64,000 nucleotides of DNA from Bog-159 sp963709155 (GCA_963709155.1 CAVPVD010000001.1:868001-932000); one strand, 5' to 3'. Positions 42,590-52,014 are shown, numbered from the stretch's first letter. Numbers and translations are program-made. Notes: generated by a model not told the origin, from the sequence alone.

Positions 42590-43159
42590 GTGAATAGCAA
42601 TTGGACAAACCACGGCCACATCCCCGCCCGGTATGCCCCGATCCGCGACATGGTCACCAGACGGCTGGCGCGGATCGACCCTACGGGGTACACCGAATTG
42701 CTTCAGGATCTACGCGCGCGTTATAAGCCGCAGGGCGCCGAATGCAATGTGATCGAATGTATGGCGGACTTCTTGTGGCTGCAACGCGGATGTTTCGCGC
42801 TGGAGAACGAAATTCTGAATCGCGGCAAAGTCCGGCTGCATGAGAACCTCGGGGGCGGATTGCTCTTGGAGGTGGCCACGTTTGAAGACTGGCTGTCGCG
42901 CGCGTACGACCGCTACCAACGCACTCTGGAATTGAGAGCGAAGAATCGTAAATCGAAGGAGGCCAGGATGGCCGATTCGCTGAAGAAACCGCTCCCTTAC
43001 GGTCGCGGCTCTGTAAACTACGGTCGCGGCTCTGTAAACTACGGTCGCGGCTCTGTAAACCCCGCGAAATCATTAGGTCCGTCACCGGTTTCCCAAAAAC
43101 GGTTAAGGATGGCCGAATCGCTCATGCGGCGCAAATCCTGCACTTCCGTTATACAATAG
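42590..43159 (+). CDS. Hypothetical protein carrying an in-frame 21-bp triplet repeat
   Basis: The 189-residue protein starts at a GTG with GGGAGG seven bases upstream. Residues about 20-110 (YTELLQDLRARYKPQGAE, then VIECMADFLWLQRGCFALE) resemble the helical body of the STGPRTPEGK family at 18986, but the signature motif is missing. Residues 137-157 read YGRGSVN three times, encoded by three exact 21-bp units that belong to an interspersed repeat. The C-terminus after that is basic. The repeat probably entered the gene and was kept in frame. Function unknown. Confidence 0.6.
   Translation: MNSNWTNHGHIPARYAPIRDMVTRRLARIDPTGYTELLQDLRARYKPQGAECNVIECMADFLWLQRGCFALENEILNRGKVRLHENLGGGLLLEVATFEDWLSRAYDRYQRTLELRAKNRKSKEARMADSLKKPLPYGRGSVNYGRGSVNYGRGSVNPAKSLGPSPVSQKRLRMAESLMRRKSCTSVIQ
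42998..43060 (+). repeat. Three exact 21-bp tandem repeats
   Basis: Three identical copies (42998-43018, 43019-43039, 43040-43060) of a unit starting TACGGTCGCGGCTC, preceded by a CCGCTCCCT sequence. The core ACGGTCGCGGCTC also occurs at 57174-57186, in front of the 16-bp array. CTCCCTTACGGTCGCGG-type sequence is probably a genome-wide repeat. Confidence 0.9.
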
Positions 43160-43277
43160 GGTGTGCTCCCCCGCCCCTGCCTCTGCCGTCCCGCTTTGTT
43201 CGGTTCCGATTAGTACTCTCCCCTCTATCTGCCTGCACTCGTTGGCCCCCTAAAGTATTTGTTGTAAGGAGTTGCAT

Positions 43278-44645
43278 ATGAGCAAGAGCGCCGCGCAATT
43301 AGCGGAGATCCGGCAGGATCTGCCAAATCTGATCGGGCCTCTGCCTGGACCCCGCGCGCAAGAAGTGATCGCGCGCGACCAACGTTCGGTCTCGTCTTCC
43401 TACACGCGCGGCTATCCGCTGGTCGCCCGGCGCGGCGAAGGCGCCATCGTCGAGGACGTCGACGGCAATCGTTTTCTCGATTTCAACGCCGGCATCGCCG
43501 TGGTGGCCACCGGCCACTGCCATCCCCGCGTCGTCGCAGCCATCCGCGAACAAGCCGGCAATCTGATCCACATGTCGGGGACCGATTTCTATTACGAGGC
43601 CCTTGTAGACCTGGCCGAAAAACTCGGTTCGCTCGCGCCTGGCGGCATGGAGCGGCGCGTTTCGTTTTGCAACTCGGGCGCGGAGGCCGTCGAGGGCGCC
43701 ATGAAACTGGCGCGGTACTCCACCGGCCGCGACAAATTCATCGCCTTCCTCGGCGCATTTCATGGCCGTACCATGGGAGCGCTGTCGCTCACCGCGCGCA
43801 AGGCTGTCCAGCGCCGCGGCTTCGGGCCACTGGTGCCCGGCGTCATCCACGCGCCTTATCCCAACTGCTACCGCTGCCCGTTTGGTCAGACGCCCACCAA
43901 CTGCGCCGTCGAGTGCGCCAGGTTTATCGAAGACACGCTTCTGAAAACCATCGCACCGCCCGACGAAGTCGCGGCTATCTTCATCGAACCGGTGCAGGGT
44001 GAAGGCGGGTACATTGTCCCGCCGCAGAAATTCTTTGACGAGCTCACCCGCATCACCCAGAAGCATGGCATCCTGCTGGTTTGCGATGAAGTGCAATCCG
44101 GAATGGGCCGCACCGCCAAGATGTTTGCCTCCGAGCATTTCCATCTGGCGCCCGACATCATGACAGTTGCCAAGGGCATCGCCAGCGGGCTGCCGCTGGG
44201 CGCCACCGTTGCCCGTGCCGATCTGATGACCTGGGTTCCCGGCGCGCACGCCTCCACGTTCGGCGGCAATCCGGTGGCCTGCGCCGCCGCGTTGGTTACC
44301 ATAGAATTGCTCGAGCAGGAACTGCTCGATAATGCCGCCCGCATGGGCGCGCACCTGATGTCCCGGCTGCGCGATTGGCCGGCCCGCTTCCCCATCGTGG
44401 GAGACGTGCGCGGCTTGGGCCTCATGCTGGGCATCGAGCTGGTCCGCGACCAGCAGTCTAAAACCAAAGCGCCGGAATTGCGCGACCGCGTGGTGGATTT
44501 GGCCTTCGAGCGCGGCCTGCTCATCCTGGGCGCGGGCGACAATTCGCTGCGTCTCAGCCCGGCGCTGATCATCACCCGCGACCAATGCGACTTCGCGCTG
44601 GACACTCTGGAAGAGTGCCTGACCCTGGCCATTCAGGAAGCCTAG
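43278..44645 (+). CDS. gabT: Class III PLP aminotransferase (4-aminobutyrate type)
   Basis: The 455-residue protein is a fold-type I, class III aminotransferase that moves an amino group from a terminal amine such as GABA to 2-oxoglutarate with PLP. Visible motifs: DVDGNRFLDFNAGIAV, FCNSGAEAVEGAMKLAR, FLGAFHGRTMGALSLT, CDEVQSGMGRTAKMFA and the Lys-containing TVAKGIASGLPLGA. A Cys-rich loop (YPNCYRCPFGQTPTNC) is found in the GabT/ornithine-like subgroup. AAGGAG at 43266-43271 fits the ATG at 43278. The gene ends tail to tail with the YjbR gene, sharing three bases. The exact substrate is not settled. Confidence 0.85.
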   Translation: MSKSAAQLAEIRQDLPNLIGPLPGPRAQEVIARDQRSVSSSYTRGYPLVARRGEGAIVEDVDGNRFLDFNAGIAVVATGHCHPRVVAAIREQAGNLIHMSGTDFYYEALVDLAEKLGSLAPGGMERRVSFCNSGAEAVEGAMKLARYSTGRDKFIAFLGAFHGRTMGALSLTARKAVQRRGFGPLVPGVIHAPYPNCYRCPFGQTPTNCAVECARFIEDTLLKTIAPPDEVAAIFIEPVQGEGGYIVPPQKFFDELTRITQKHGILLVCDEVQSGMGRTAKMFASEHFHLAPDIMTVAKGIASGLPLGATVARADLMTWVPGAHASTFGGNPVACAAALVTIELLEQELLDNAARMGAHLMSRLRDWPARFPIVGDVRGLGLMLGIELVRDQQSKTKAPELRDRVVDLAFERGLLILGAGDNSLRLSPALIITRDQCDFALDTLEECLTLAIQEA

Positions 44646-45004
44646 TCCGGCCGGGAAGGCCGTGCCCTTCTCTGCCGCGCCGGCTTAGCACTCTTCTCAA
44701 CCCGCAGTTTCCAGGCCGTGCGCAGCGCGCCGGTCAGCACATCCTCGCTGGCCGCGGCCAGGCGGATATGCGTCGCCCCATTCCGCCCCCAGCCTCCGGG
44801 GATCGGGAGGAACACTTCCGGCAATTCCGCGGCAAACGCGGCCTGCTGTTCCACCGTCAGCATCAGGTTCCCGTACCCCTGTTTCTGCGAGGCCAGAGTG
44901 GCAAATATCCGGCCTCCGACCCGAAAATCCGCCGCGCCCATGTGCGAACCCTCCTCGGCGCCCTCCAGATTCAGGGCGATCCGGCGAAAGTCTTCCGCAT
45001 CCAT
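44642..45004 (-). CDS. MmcQ/YjbR-family protein
   Basis: The 120-residue product has the CyaY-like YjbR fold markers: ALNLEGAEEGSHMGAADFRVGGRIFATL, LMLTVEQQAAFAAEL and PIPGGWGRNGATHIRL. The family is described as DNA-binding-like, with unknown cellular role. The C-terminal 20 residues are basic. Its stop codon overlaps the end of the aminotransferase gene by three bases. Confidence 0.85.
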   Translation of the reverse strand: MDAEDFRRIALNLEGAEEGSHMGAADFRVGGRIFATLASQKQGYGNLMLTVEQQAAFAAELPEVFLPIPGGWGRNGATHIRLAAASEDVLTGALRTAWKLRVEKSAKPARQRRARPSRPD

Positions 45005-45184
45005 CCGTGTATCTCCTGTTTAGGAGAGAGTATCGCACAGCGCCGCCGCTCGGGCAGTCAAAAACGCAAAGAAAACCTGGCACAAACCGAATCAGTTGGG
45101 TGTATACTTAACAGAACTCCGGGGGCTGTAACAAAAGTCCCGGATAAGTCACTAATAGAAGTAGCTCAATTGACGGAGTGCCGC

Positions 45185-46810
45185 ATGGAAAAAGGCCAGT
45201 CTGGGTTTCGACGATTCAAGATGGCTTGGGTCATCTGCGCGGTATGCGCCGCAGTCACTATACCGGTGGCTCTGGCCGAGGGATACGGACAGTACCTTCC
45301 TCCCAACCACATTAAGCCGCATGGTCTCTCACAGGGAGCTCAGGCATGGTGGTTCGGACCTTCGTTCCGCCAATATCTTCCATTCTTGCCGCCGCCCGAC
45401 GCCAATACCAGCGGCGGTGGCGCGAACGTGGATGCCGACAACCCCAATCTGGATGTCGCGCCCGGCCAGAGTGAAACCGCCGTGGCCGCCTCCAAGAATT
45501 TCGTGATGGCCGCCTGGAACGATGCCAGTACCTTCTTTATCTCGCCCAGCACCGACCCGCAGGCCTCCGGGACCGGCGTGGGACTCTCGCGGGATGGCGC
45601 GCAGACCTTTACCGACCTGCTGGGTCTGCCGAACACAAACCCGAACCAGAAGTGGGCGGGAGACCCTAGCGTGGTAGCTCTCGATGGCGGCCAGTACTTC
45701 ATCGTCAGCAGTATCTATGCCAGCGTTTTTCCCTACGATTGCAGCAAGGGACCGGCCCAGAACGCCATAGCGGTGTCGGTGGCGACGGTCACCGCCAGTG
45801 CCGTCCAGTTTACCAATCCCATCATTGTGGCGACCGGCGGCAATGCCTGTGCTCCGGGCGGCCAGACCGCCCTGCTCGACAAGGATTTCATGAGTTATGA
45901 CTCCAAGACCCGGACCCTGGCTGTCACTTACAGCCGTTTCACCTTTTCCGGTTATGGCACCGGTCAACCCGAAGTGGTAACGGCGACTGTCCCGACCTCT
46001 CCGCCGCTGTTGTCTTCCGCGAATTTCTCAAAGCCGGTGATGATCTGGCCCGAGGAGTCGGTGTATGAGAACCAAGGCGTCTATCCCGCGCTGGCCTACA
46101 ATTCGTCCACCGGCAAAGATGACATCTATGTAGTGTGGGAGCGAAATTGGTATACCAATCAGACCGATGGCAATCCCTATGTCTACGTGCAGGCGGCGCT
46201 GATTCCGGCAGGCGCTTCGGCGCCATCGATTGGCAGTCCGTCCTCGCCGGTAGTCGTCACGGTGGGTCAGTTGGACTCGGTCAACGGCGGCGTCAAATCG
46301 ATGGACCTGGTGCCGGTCACCGGGTACACCGGAACCGCCAATGACTTTCCCCGGATAGCCTGGAACAGCACGCAGAACCAGATCGTGATTGTCTGGAACG
46401 ACGCCAGCCATCACCCGCTGGGCGACATTTTTATGCGTTCCTATACCCCGCATTTCGCCCAAGCCGGATCGATCGAGACCGTCAACGACGACACCACGGG
46501 AGCCTTGCACATGTTCCCCGCCGTATGTGTCGAAACCACCGGCTCTATTGTCACATCCTGGTTTGACCGGCGAAACTTCACGCCGGGATCCGGCTCGACG
46601 GACTACTATGGCGAAGTCCGCACCGTGCCCGGCACCAACGGGACCGACTTCAAAATCACCACCGTATCCTCGGACTGGACGCAAGACTCTTCGATGATGT
46701 CCCCCAATTTCGGCGACTATACGGACAATACCTGCAACGGCAATACGCCATTCTTTTCCTGGAGCGACGGACGCATCGGCATTCCGCAGCCATTCGTCGA
46801 AAACAACTAA
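45185..46810 (+). CDS. Secreted sialidase-like (BNR/Asp-box) beta-propeller
   Basis: The 541-residue protein has an export signal (WVICAVCAAVTIPVALA). The mature chain has propeller-like blades, with segments such as GLSRDGAQTFTDLLG (an Asp-box-like SRDGGxTW variant), QSETAVAASKNFVMAAWND, FPRIAWNSTQNQIVIVWNDA and GSIVTSWFDRRNF. It ends with a Cys-containing NTCNGNTPFFSWSDGR. Sialidase catalytic Arg triads cannot be confirmed, so I call only the fold. The ATG at 45185 is the first Met before the signal; the open frame begins far upstream within gabT. A TATACT box lies at 45103-45108. Confidence 0.75.
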   Translation: MEKGQSGFRRFKMAWVICAVCAAVTIPVALAEGYGQYLPPNHIKPHGLSQGAQAWWFGPSFRQYLPFLPPPDANTSGGGANVDADNPNLDVAPGQSETAVAASKNFVMAAWNDASTFFISPSTDPQASGTGVGLSRDGAQTFTDLLGLPNTNPNQKWAGDPSVVALDGGQYFIVSSIYASVFPYDCSKGPAQNAIAVSVATVTASAVQFTNPIIVATGGNACAPGGQTALLDKDFMSYDSKTRTLAVTYSRFTFSGYGTGQPEVVTATVPTSPPLLSSANFSKPVMIWPEESVYENQGVYPALAYNSSTGKDDIYVVWERNWYTNQTDGNPYVYVQAALIPAGASAPSIGSPSSPVVVTVGQLDSVNGGVKSMDLVPVTGYTGTANDFPRIAWNSTQNQIVIVWNDASHHPLGDIFMRSYTPHFAQAGSIETVNDDTTGALHMFPAVCVETTGSIVTSWFDRRNFTPGSGSTDYYGEVRTVPGTNGTDFKITTVSSDWTQDSSMMSPNFGDYTDNTCNGNTPFFSWSDGRIGIPQPFVENN

Positions 46811-46878
46811 CCGGGGCCGCGGAGGTAGCCGTCCCTCCGCGAGACCGTGCGCGCCGGCCGGTTGAGATCGCCCTGCTG

Positions 46879-48723
46879 ATGGCGGTAGCGGTCACTCCCC
46901 TGGCCATGGCGCCGGGGTTGTTTCTGGGATACGACGTCACACCGAAGCTGCTGGTTGTGTATCTCGCAGCCGCCACGCTCCTGTTGTTTTCGGGGCTCTG
47001 GTGGCCGGCAGCGATCCAATTGTGGCGCACCTCTGGGGGCCGCATATTCTATTTGCTGCTGTTGGCCCAGGGCGGCTCGCTGCTTATTTCTTCGGCGTTC
47101 TCCCACGATCCCGTTTTGGCATTTGGCGGGACGAGTTCACGGCGTCTGGGCGCCCTGACTCAGATCGTGATCCTGTTCATCGTGGGAGTCGTCGCGGCGC
47201 AGGTTGGCACTCGCCGTAGCTTTACCCGGCGACTGCCGATAGCTATCGAGATTTGCGCGGCCGTGGCAGGCATCTACGGCATATTGCAATATCTGGGCTG
47301 GGATCCCTTACTACCTTCGCAGTTGTATACGATCCGCTTCACGGGAGATATTGTCAGGCCTCCAGCCACGCTGCGCCACGCGATTTACTTCGCGAACTTC
47401 CTGATCCCGGTGATTCTGATTACCGGTTCCCAGTTCATCGCTGAAGCGCGCCTCGCCTGGCGATGTTTCCACGCCGGCGTTTTCTCGATCGCCGCCGCCG
47501 CGCTGATCCTGACCGGGACGCGTTCGGCAATCGCGGGGTTGATCGCGGGCGGCATTCTGTTTGCGCTCATCGAGGCGCGCCGCATCGGCCGGAAGACCAT
47601 GCTGGCCTATGTCTCCGCGACGGTACTGGCCAGCGCGGCCCTGATTTCGTTGCTGCTATTCTCTCCCGCCGGACAAAGCTTCCGTGTCCGCCTGGCGCAA
47701 TGGGTGCAGGATAGCAAAGGTGGTCCGCGATTGATGGTCTGGCGCGACTCCTTGCCCATCATCCGCGATCGCTGGCTCGTGGGCATCGGCCCGGAAGTCT
47801 TCGCCGGCGAGTTCCGCAAGCGGCAGTCGCTCCAGCTTTCGCGGGCTTTTCCCGATCATTATCATGAGGACCCGCATAATCTGTTGTTGGGCGCGGCCAT
47901 AAACCAGGGAGTCGCCGGTTGCGCCATAACGTGCGGCCTGATCGCGCTGGGCCTGGTATGCGCTTACCGTTGTGTCAGGAAGGGAACGCCTCACGGCGCC
48001 ATGCTGCTGGCGGCGCTCGTGGCGATGACGATTTCCGCGCAGTTCGCTCCTCCGGCCATCACTAACATGCTCTACTTCTACCTGGTGATCGCGCTGGCGG
48101 TGGCGCTGGCCTCGCCCACGGCCGGTCGGCTCATGGATTCGTCCGCCCCCGCCGCGCCGCGCCCCGCATCGCGAGCCATGCAATCGGCGGCGGCGCTGGC
48201 GATGGTGGCCGCCGCGGCCCTATATGGGATTCCGGATGCCTGGCTGGCGACGGCCCAGCGCCGGGCCGCGCACGCAGACATAGCGGGGGCCCGCGGCGCC
48301 TTCCGGCTGGCCCTCCGTTTTCCATTTCCCGCCGATTGCCTGCCGTTTTCGCAGCAGATGGCCGCGGCTGCCCGGTCGCTGCCCGCGCCCTGGCGTCAGC
48401 AGGCGCTGGCGGCGGCCAAAGAGGCCAGTGCCGATGCCGAACAGAGCGGCGAGCAGAGATTCAGCGCGCTCTACCAGTCCGCCACTCTGGCAATCGTTTC
48501 CGGCGATCTGGCCAATGCCGAGGAGAAACTGCGCGCCGCCGCGGACGCCGCCCCCTGGTGGTACCGGCCGCATGCCATGCTGGCCCGTCTCCTTTGGCTC
48601 ACCGGCCGCGGTCCCGAAGCAGAACGCCAGGCCGCCTTGGCGCTCGAATGCGCCGGCAGCCAGGAGGCGGCAGTTCGGGCCGCCTTCGAGAGCGCCCGCA
48701 CGGAAGCGGCTAAGAGGAATTGA
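46879..48723 (+). CDS. O-antigen ligase/polymerase-like (Wzy-C) membrane protein with TPR-like tail
   Basis: The 614-residue protein has about ten or more membrane helices over residues 1-450 and the Wzy_C periplasmic loop with ILTGTRSAIAGL, RDSLPIIRDRWLVGIGPEVF and DHYHEDPHNLLLGAAINQG. The ending HNLLL in the HEDPHNLLL motif is typical of WaaL-type ligases. The last 130 residues are Ala-rich helices resembling TPRs. It joins or polymerises glycan chains at the outer side of the inner membrane. It starts the run 46879-52014 with a methyltransferase one base-gap downstream. Start could be a few codons earlier. Confidence 0.85.
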   Translation: MAVAVTPLAMAPGLFLGYDVTPKLLVVYLAAATLLLFSGLWWPAAIQLWRTSGGRIFYLLLLAQGGSLLISSAFSHDPVLAFGGTSSRRLGALTQIVILFIVGVVAAQVGTRRSFTRRLPIAIEICAAVAGIYGILQYLGWDPLLPSQLYTIRFTGDIVRPPATLRHAIYFANFLIPVILITGSQFIAEARLAWRCFHAGVFSIAAAALILTGTRSAIAGLIAGGILFALIEARRIGRKTMLAYVSATVLASAALISLLLFSPAGQSFRVRLAQWVQDSKGGPRLMVWRDSLPIIRDRWLVGIGPEVFAGEFRKRQSLQLSRAFPDHYHEDPHNLLLGAAINQGVAGCAITCGLIALGLVCAYRCVRKGTPHGAMLLAALVAMTISAQFAPPAITNMLYFYLVIALAVALASPTAGRLMDSSAPAAPRPASRAMQSAAALAMVAAAALYGIPDAWLATAQRRAAHADIAGARGAFRLALRFPFPADCLPFSQQMAAAARSLPAPWRQQALAAAKEASADAEQSGEQRFSALYQSATLAIVSGDLANAEEKLRAAADAAPWWYRPHAMLARLLWLTGRGPEAERQAALALECAGSQEAAVRAAFESARTEAAKRN

Positions 48724-49317
48724 GTGGACGCGTCCACAGTATACTCTGGAAGAGTGCCCCGCCCTGGCGATTCCCCACAACCCAGAATGCTCGACGTAGG
48801 CTGTGGCATCCATAAGCAGCCGGGAGCCATCGGGATCGATCGCAACCCCGCTACCCGTGCCGACGTTTTGTGCGATCTCGACCGCCTCCCTTACCCCTTT
48901 CGCGATAATTCCTTCGACCGCCTGTTTGCCATCCACGTGATCGAACACGTGGCCGACGTCATCGGCACCATGGAGGAATTTCACCGGCTGGTGCGGCCGG
49001 GCGGCACCGTGCGTATCGAAACCCCGCACTACACCGACTTCAGCTCTTTTTGCGATCCCACCCACCGCAGCCATCTGAATAGCTTTTCGTTCCGGTATTT
49101 CGGCGAGGACCATGGCGGATTCGGTTATTACACCAAAGCCAGATTTCGCGAGAATTCCGTCCGCGTGAAGCTACTCTCGTTTTGGAAATGGCTGGGATTC
49201 GAGTTCCTGGTAAATCGCTTTCCGCGCTACCGGCGCTTCTGGGAGCATTACCTCTGCTTCGTAGTGCGCGGCAAAGTGATGAACTTCGAATTCGAAGTCC
49301 TCAAACCCACTGGCTAA
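48724..49317 (+). CDS. Class I SAM-dependent methyltransferase
   Basis: The 197-residue protein has motif I MLDVGCGIHKQPGAIGID, motif II region ADVLCDLDRLPYPFRDNSFDRLFAIHVIEHV and motif III HRLVRPGGTVRIETPH, the Rossmann methyltransferase pattern. The GTG start follows the stop codon of the O-antigen ligase gene directly, so the two are coupled. The substrate may be a glycan or lipid carrier given the context, which is inference. Confidence 0.85.
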   Translation: MDASTVYSGRVPRPGDSPQPRMLDVGCGIHKQPGAIGIDRNPATRADVLCDLDRLPYPFRDNSFDRLFAIHVIEHVADVIGTMEEFHRLVRPGGTVRIETPHYTDFSSFCDPTHRSHLNSFSFRYFGEDHGGFGYYTKARFRENSVRVKLLSFWKWLGFEFLVNRFPRYRRFWEHYLCFVVRGKVMNFEFEVLKPTG

Positions 49318-49346
49318 TCCAATCGCCGATCCGCATTTATCGCCGT

Positions 49347-49787
49347 TTGTGGCAGGCCATCTCCCTCTACTACCTGGCCGACGCCGCCCGCGACCGTTAC
49401 CGCTCCCGCCACTCCACCACGGAGCAGGCGCATGGCCGGCGCGGAGAAGATCTCGCGCACCGCTACCTGCGCCGTCACGGTCTCACTATCGTAGCCCGCA
49501 ATTTCCACCAACGCGCCGGACGAGGCGAATTGGATATAGTCGCCTGGGACCACCAGACCCTCGTCTTCGTGGAAGTGAAAACCCGCGCCACCGCCGAATT
49601 CGGCAGCCCAAGCCGCGCCGTGGGACCCGATAAAGAAAAAGACTTGCGCCGCGCCGCCGGCGAGTATCTCCGCCGCCGCGGCGCACTTCCCGGCCCGTCG
49701 CGCTTCGATCTGGTAAACATCGTCCTGAACGATCCGCCGGAGATCGAATGGATCCAGGATGCCTTTCCTATCAGCCGGACGCTATAA
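49347..49787 (+). CDS. YraN-family endonuclease-like protein
   Basis: The product (146 residues from a TTG) matches UPF0102/YraN: GRRGEDLAHRYLRRHGLTIVARNFHQRAGRGELDIVAWD, VFVEVKTRATAEFGSP and FDLVNIVLND, with the PD-(D/E)xK-like residues Glu, Asp, Glu-x-Lys all present. Family function is probably DNA processing, not settled. No ATG exists in frame between the methyltransferase stop and the domain; the frame is open far upstream into that gene, so the start is uncertain. Short gap to galT. Confidence 0.85.
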   Translation: MWQAISLYYLADAARDRYRSRHSTTEQAHGRRGEDLAHRYLRRHGLTIVARNFHQRAGRGELDIVAWDHQTLVFVEVKTRATAEFGSPSRAVGPDKEKDLRRAAGEYLRRRGALPGPSRFDLVNIVLNDPPEIEWIQDAFPISRTL

Positions 49788-49846
49788 TACTTTCTCCGCG
49801 CCGCTTGTTCTACAATTAATCCTTTTTTTGCGGAGGCACTTCTACT

Positions 49847-50848
49847 TTGCCGGAATTACGTAAGGATCCCATCACAGGCCGCTGGGTCGTCATCGCCACA
49901 GACCGCGCACGCCGTCCCTCCGACTTCGTGCGCCAGCCGGTGCCGCCCCCCGCCTCCCGCCTTTGCCCATTCTGTTACGGTAACGAGCAGAAGACTCCAC
50001 CCGAAGTCCTGGCCTATCGTCCCGGCGGCGGTCCCAACCAGCCGGGGTGGAGCGTGCGCGTGGTGCCGAACAAATTTCCCGCCTTGGGCATCGAAGGTGA
50101 GCTGAATCGCCAGGGCGAGGGCATGTACGACAAAATGAACGGCATCGGCGCCCATGAAGTGGTCATCGAAAGCCCCGACCACAGCCTTACCATGGCCGAG
50201 ATGACCGACCACCAGATCGAAGAGGTGCTGCGCGCGTTCCGCGACCGCGTTGACGACCTCAAGAAGGACATCCGCTTCCGCTATATCGTTTTGTTTAAGA
50301 ACCATGGCGAAGCCGCCGGCGCCACACTGGAACATCCCCATTCGCAACTGATCGCGCTGCCGGTGATCCCCAAGCGGGTGAAAGAAGAGCTGGACGGCGC
50401 CAAGGTGTATTTCGATTTCAAAGAGCGCTGCGTCTACTGCGATATCCTGCGGCAGGAGACCTCCGCGGGCGTGCGCGTGGTCACCGAAACCGACCGCCTG
50501 CTGGTGCTCCAGCCATGGGCTCCCCGCTTCCCCTTCGAAACCTGGATTCTGCCCAAGCGGCACGAGTCGCACTTCGAGCAGACCGAGCCTGCTACCTTGC
50601 AGAACCTCGCATGGGCCGTACGTTCCACGCTGCGCAAGCTCGACAAGGTGTTGGAGCATCCGCCCTATAACCTGATCTTCCATAGCGCCCCATTGCAGGA
50701 GAATCATCTGGCGCACTATCACTGGCATATCGAATTGATTCCGAAACTCACCAAGGTGGCGGGATTCGAGTGGGGCACCGGCTTCTACATTAACCCCACA
50801 CCGCCGGAGGAGTCCGCTAAGTTCCTGCGCGAATCGGGGCTGGCTTGA
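49847..50848 (+). CDS. galT: Galactose-1-phosphate uridylyltransferase
   Basis: GalT swaps UMP from UDP-glucose to galactose-1-phosphate in the Leloir pathway. The 333-residue protein has the Zn-site CPFCYGN near residue 40, the HIT-like nucleophile motif His163-Pro-His165-Ser-Gln (His165 expected nucleophile), a second Cys pair (CVYCDI) and HLAHYHWHIELIP in the C-terminal half. The TTG start has GGAGG upstream and gives family length. It overlaps the next gene start by four bases. It might supply activated sugars to the surface-glycan genes upstream. Confidence 0.92.
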   Translation: MPELRKDPITGRWVVIATDRARRPSDFVRQPVPPPASRLCPFCYGNEQKTPPEVLAYRPGGGPNQPGWSVRVVPNKFPALGIEGELNRQGEGMYDKMNGIGAHEVVIESPDHSLTMAEMTDHQIEEVLRAFRDRVDDLKKDIRFRYIVLFKNHGEAAGATLEHPHSQLIALPVIPKRVKEELDGAKVYFDFKERCVYCDILRQETSAGVRVVTETDRLLVLQPWAPRFPFETWILPKRHESHFEQTEPATLQNLAWAVRSTLRKLDKVLEHPPYNLIFHSAPLQENHLAHYHWHIELIPKLTKVAGFEWGTGFYINPTPPEESAKFLRESGLA

Positions 50849-52014
50849 GCTCCGCGGCGGTGGATGCGGAAACGGCGCCGTATCGCCGTATCCTCGCTAT
50901 CGTCGTCGCGCTCATCTTGTACGGGTCGCTCTATCCCTGGCAGTTTCAGGCGCGGCAATACGGCCACAACCCGCTTTGGATGCTCCTGCATCGTTGGCCC
51001 GGCGTCCTCGACCGCTACGTGATCTGGGATGTCGGCGTCAACATTACCCTCTATGTACCGCTGGGCATCTTCGCTTATCTCGCATTGCGCGCGGACTCGC
51101 CGCGATGGCTGCGGCTTCTGGCTCCGGTGGCACTCGGCCTGGCGCTTTCCGCGTCCATCGAGATGCTCCAGCTCTTCGACGATGGACGCATGTGCAGCCT
51201 CTCCGACGTCGCCTCTAATGTGACCGGCGCGGCCGTGGGAATCGCCGCCGGGGCGTTCTATCGCGTGAAGCTGCAGCGCTTTCTGGTGGCCCAGGATACG
51301 GCTTCGCTGCTGCGCCCTTCCGGCGCCGTGATGTTGCTGGCCTGCTGGCTCGGATACCAGCTCTTTCCGTTATTCCCTTCGTGGGGCCGCACCAAATTGA
51401 TGAACAAAGTGGCGGCCATGGGATCTCTCACTAGCGTCTCGCCGGTCGATACCCTGGTGGTCTTTGCGGAATGGCTGGCGGTCGCCTGCCTGCTGGAAAG
51501 CATTCGCAAGAAGAAGACCACCGGACTGCTGACGTTGTTGCTGCTGCTGGTGCCCGCTCGCCTGATCATCGCCAGCCGTACGTTGGCGTGGTCCGATGTG
51601 GTGGGCGCAGGCGCCGCCTATACGGCCTGGCTGTGCCTGCCGCGGGTATGGATACGGCGGACGGCGCCCTTCCTTCTGACCGGCGCGTTAATCCTGGGCG
51701 AGCTTTCACCGTTCCGCTTCACGGCTGGGCAGGAAGGCCACGCCTTCGTTTGGGTACCCTTCCGCGGATTGTTCCGCTCCGACTGGCGGAATGGTTTTGA
51801 CGTCCTCTTCCGCAAGAGCTTCTGGTATGGTTCGGTTCTCTGGCTGTGGCGCTCCTCGGGACGCAGCCTGGCGTGGGCCACCGCTGCCGCCGCCGCGGCC
51901 CTGTTGCTGCTGGAGCGCGTCCAGGTCTACTTGCCCAGCCGTACGCCGGAGATCACCGATGCCGTCCTGGCCCTGCTGATGGGCGTCCTGCTTTGGCTGT
52001 TGCGCGACGCCTGA
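50845..52014 (+). CDS. VanZ-family membrane protein
   Basis: The 389-residue protein has about ten membrane helices. The VanZ-like region lies at residues 20-145 (YGSLYPWQFQ, VGVNITLYVPLGIFAYLAL, ASIEMLQLFDDGRMCSLSDV, with the E-L-Q...R...S-D-x-x-x-N pattern). A second, more divergent copy with SPFRFT and REITDA-like EITDAVLALLMGVL is in the C-terminal half, so it may be a duplicated VanZ fold. TTG start overlapping the galT stop. VanZ proteins are linked to envelope and glycopeptide resistance; role here unknown. Confidence 0.8.
   Translation: MSSAAVDAETAPYRRILAIVVALILYGSLYPWQFQARQYGHNPLWMLLHRWPGVLDRYVIWDVGVNITLYVPLGIFAYLALRADSPRWLRLLAPVALGLALSASIEMLQLFDDGRMCSLSDVASNVTGAAVGIAAGAFYRVKLQRFLVAQDTASLLRPSGAVMLLACWLGYQLFPLFPSWGRTKLMNKVAAMGSLTSVSPVDTLVVFAEWLAVACLLESIRKKKTTGLLTLLLLLVPARLIIASRTLAWSDVVGAGAAYTAWLCLPRVWIRRTAPFLLTGALILGELSPFRFTAGQEGHAFVWVPFRGLFRSDWRNGFDVLFRKSFWYGSVLWLWRSSGRSLAWATAAAAAALLLLERVQVYLPSRTPEITDAVLALLMGVLLWLLRDA

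Noticed and set aside
45077..45092. Sigma-54 type promoter (TGGCAC) before the sialidase-like gene
   Set aside because: The required TTGC at the -12 position is absent.
44585..45184. Sialidase-like protein with a 200-residue N-terminal extension
   Set aside because: The extension is an alternate frame of gabT and YjbR; a signal peptide starts at the ATG at 45185.
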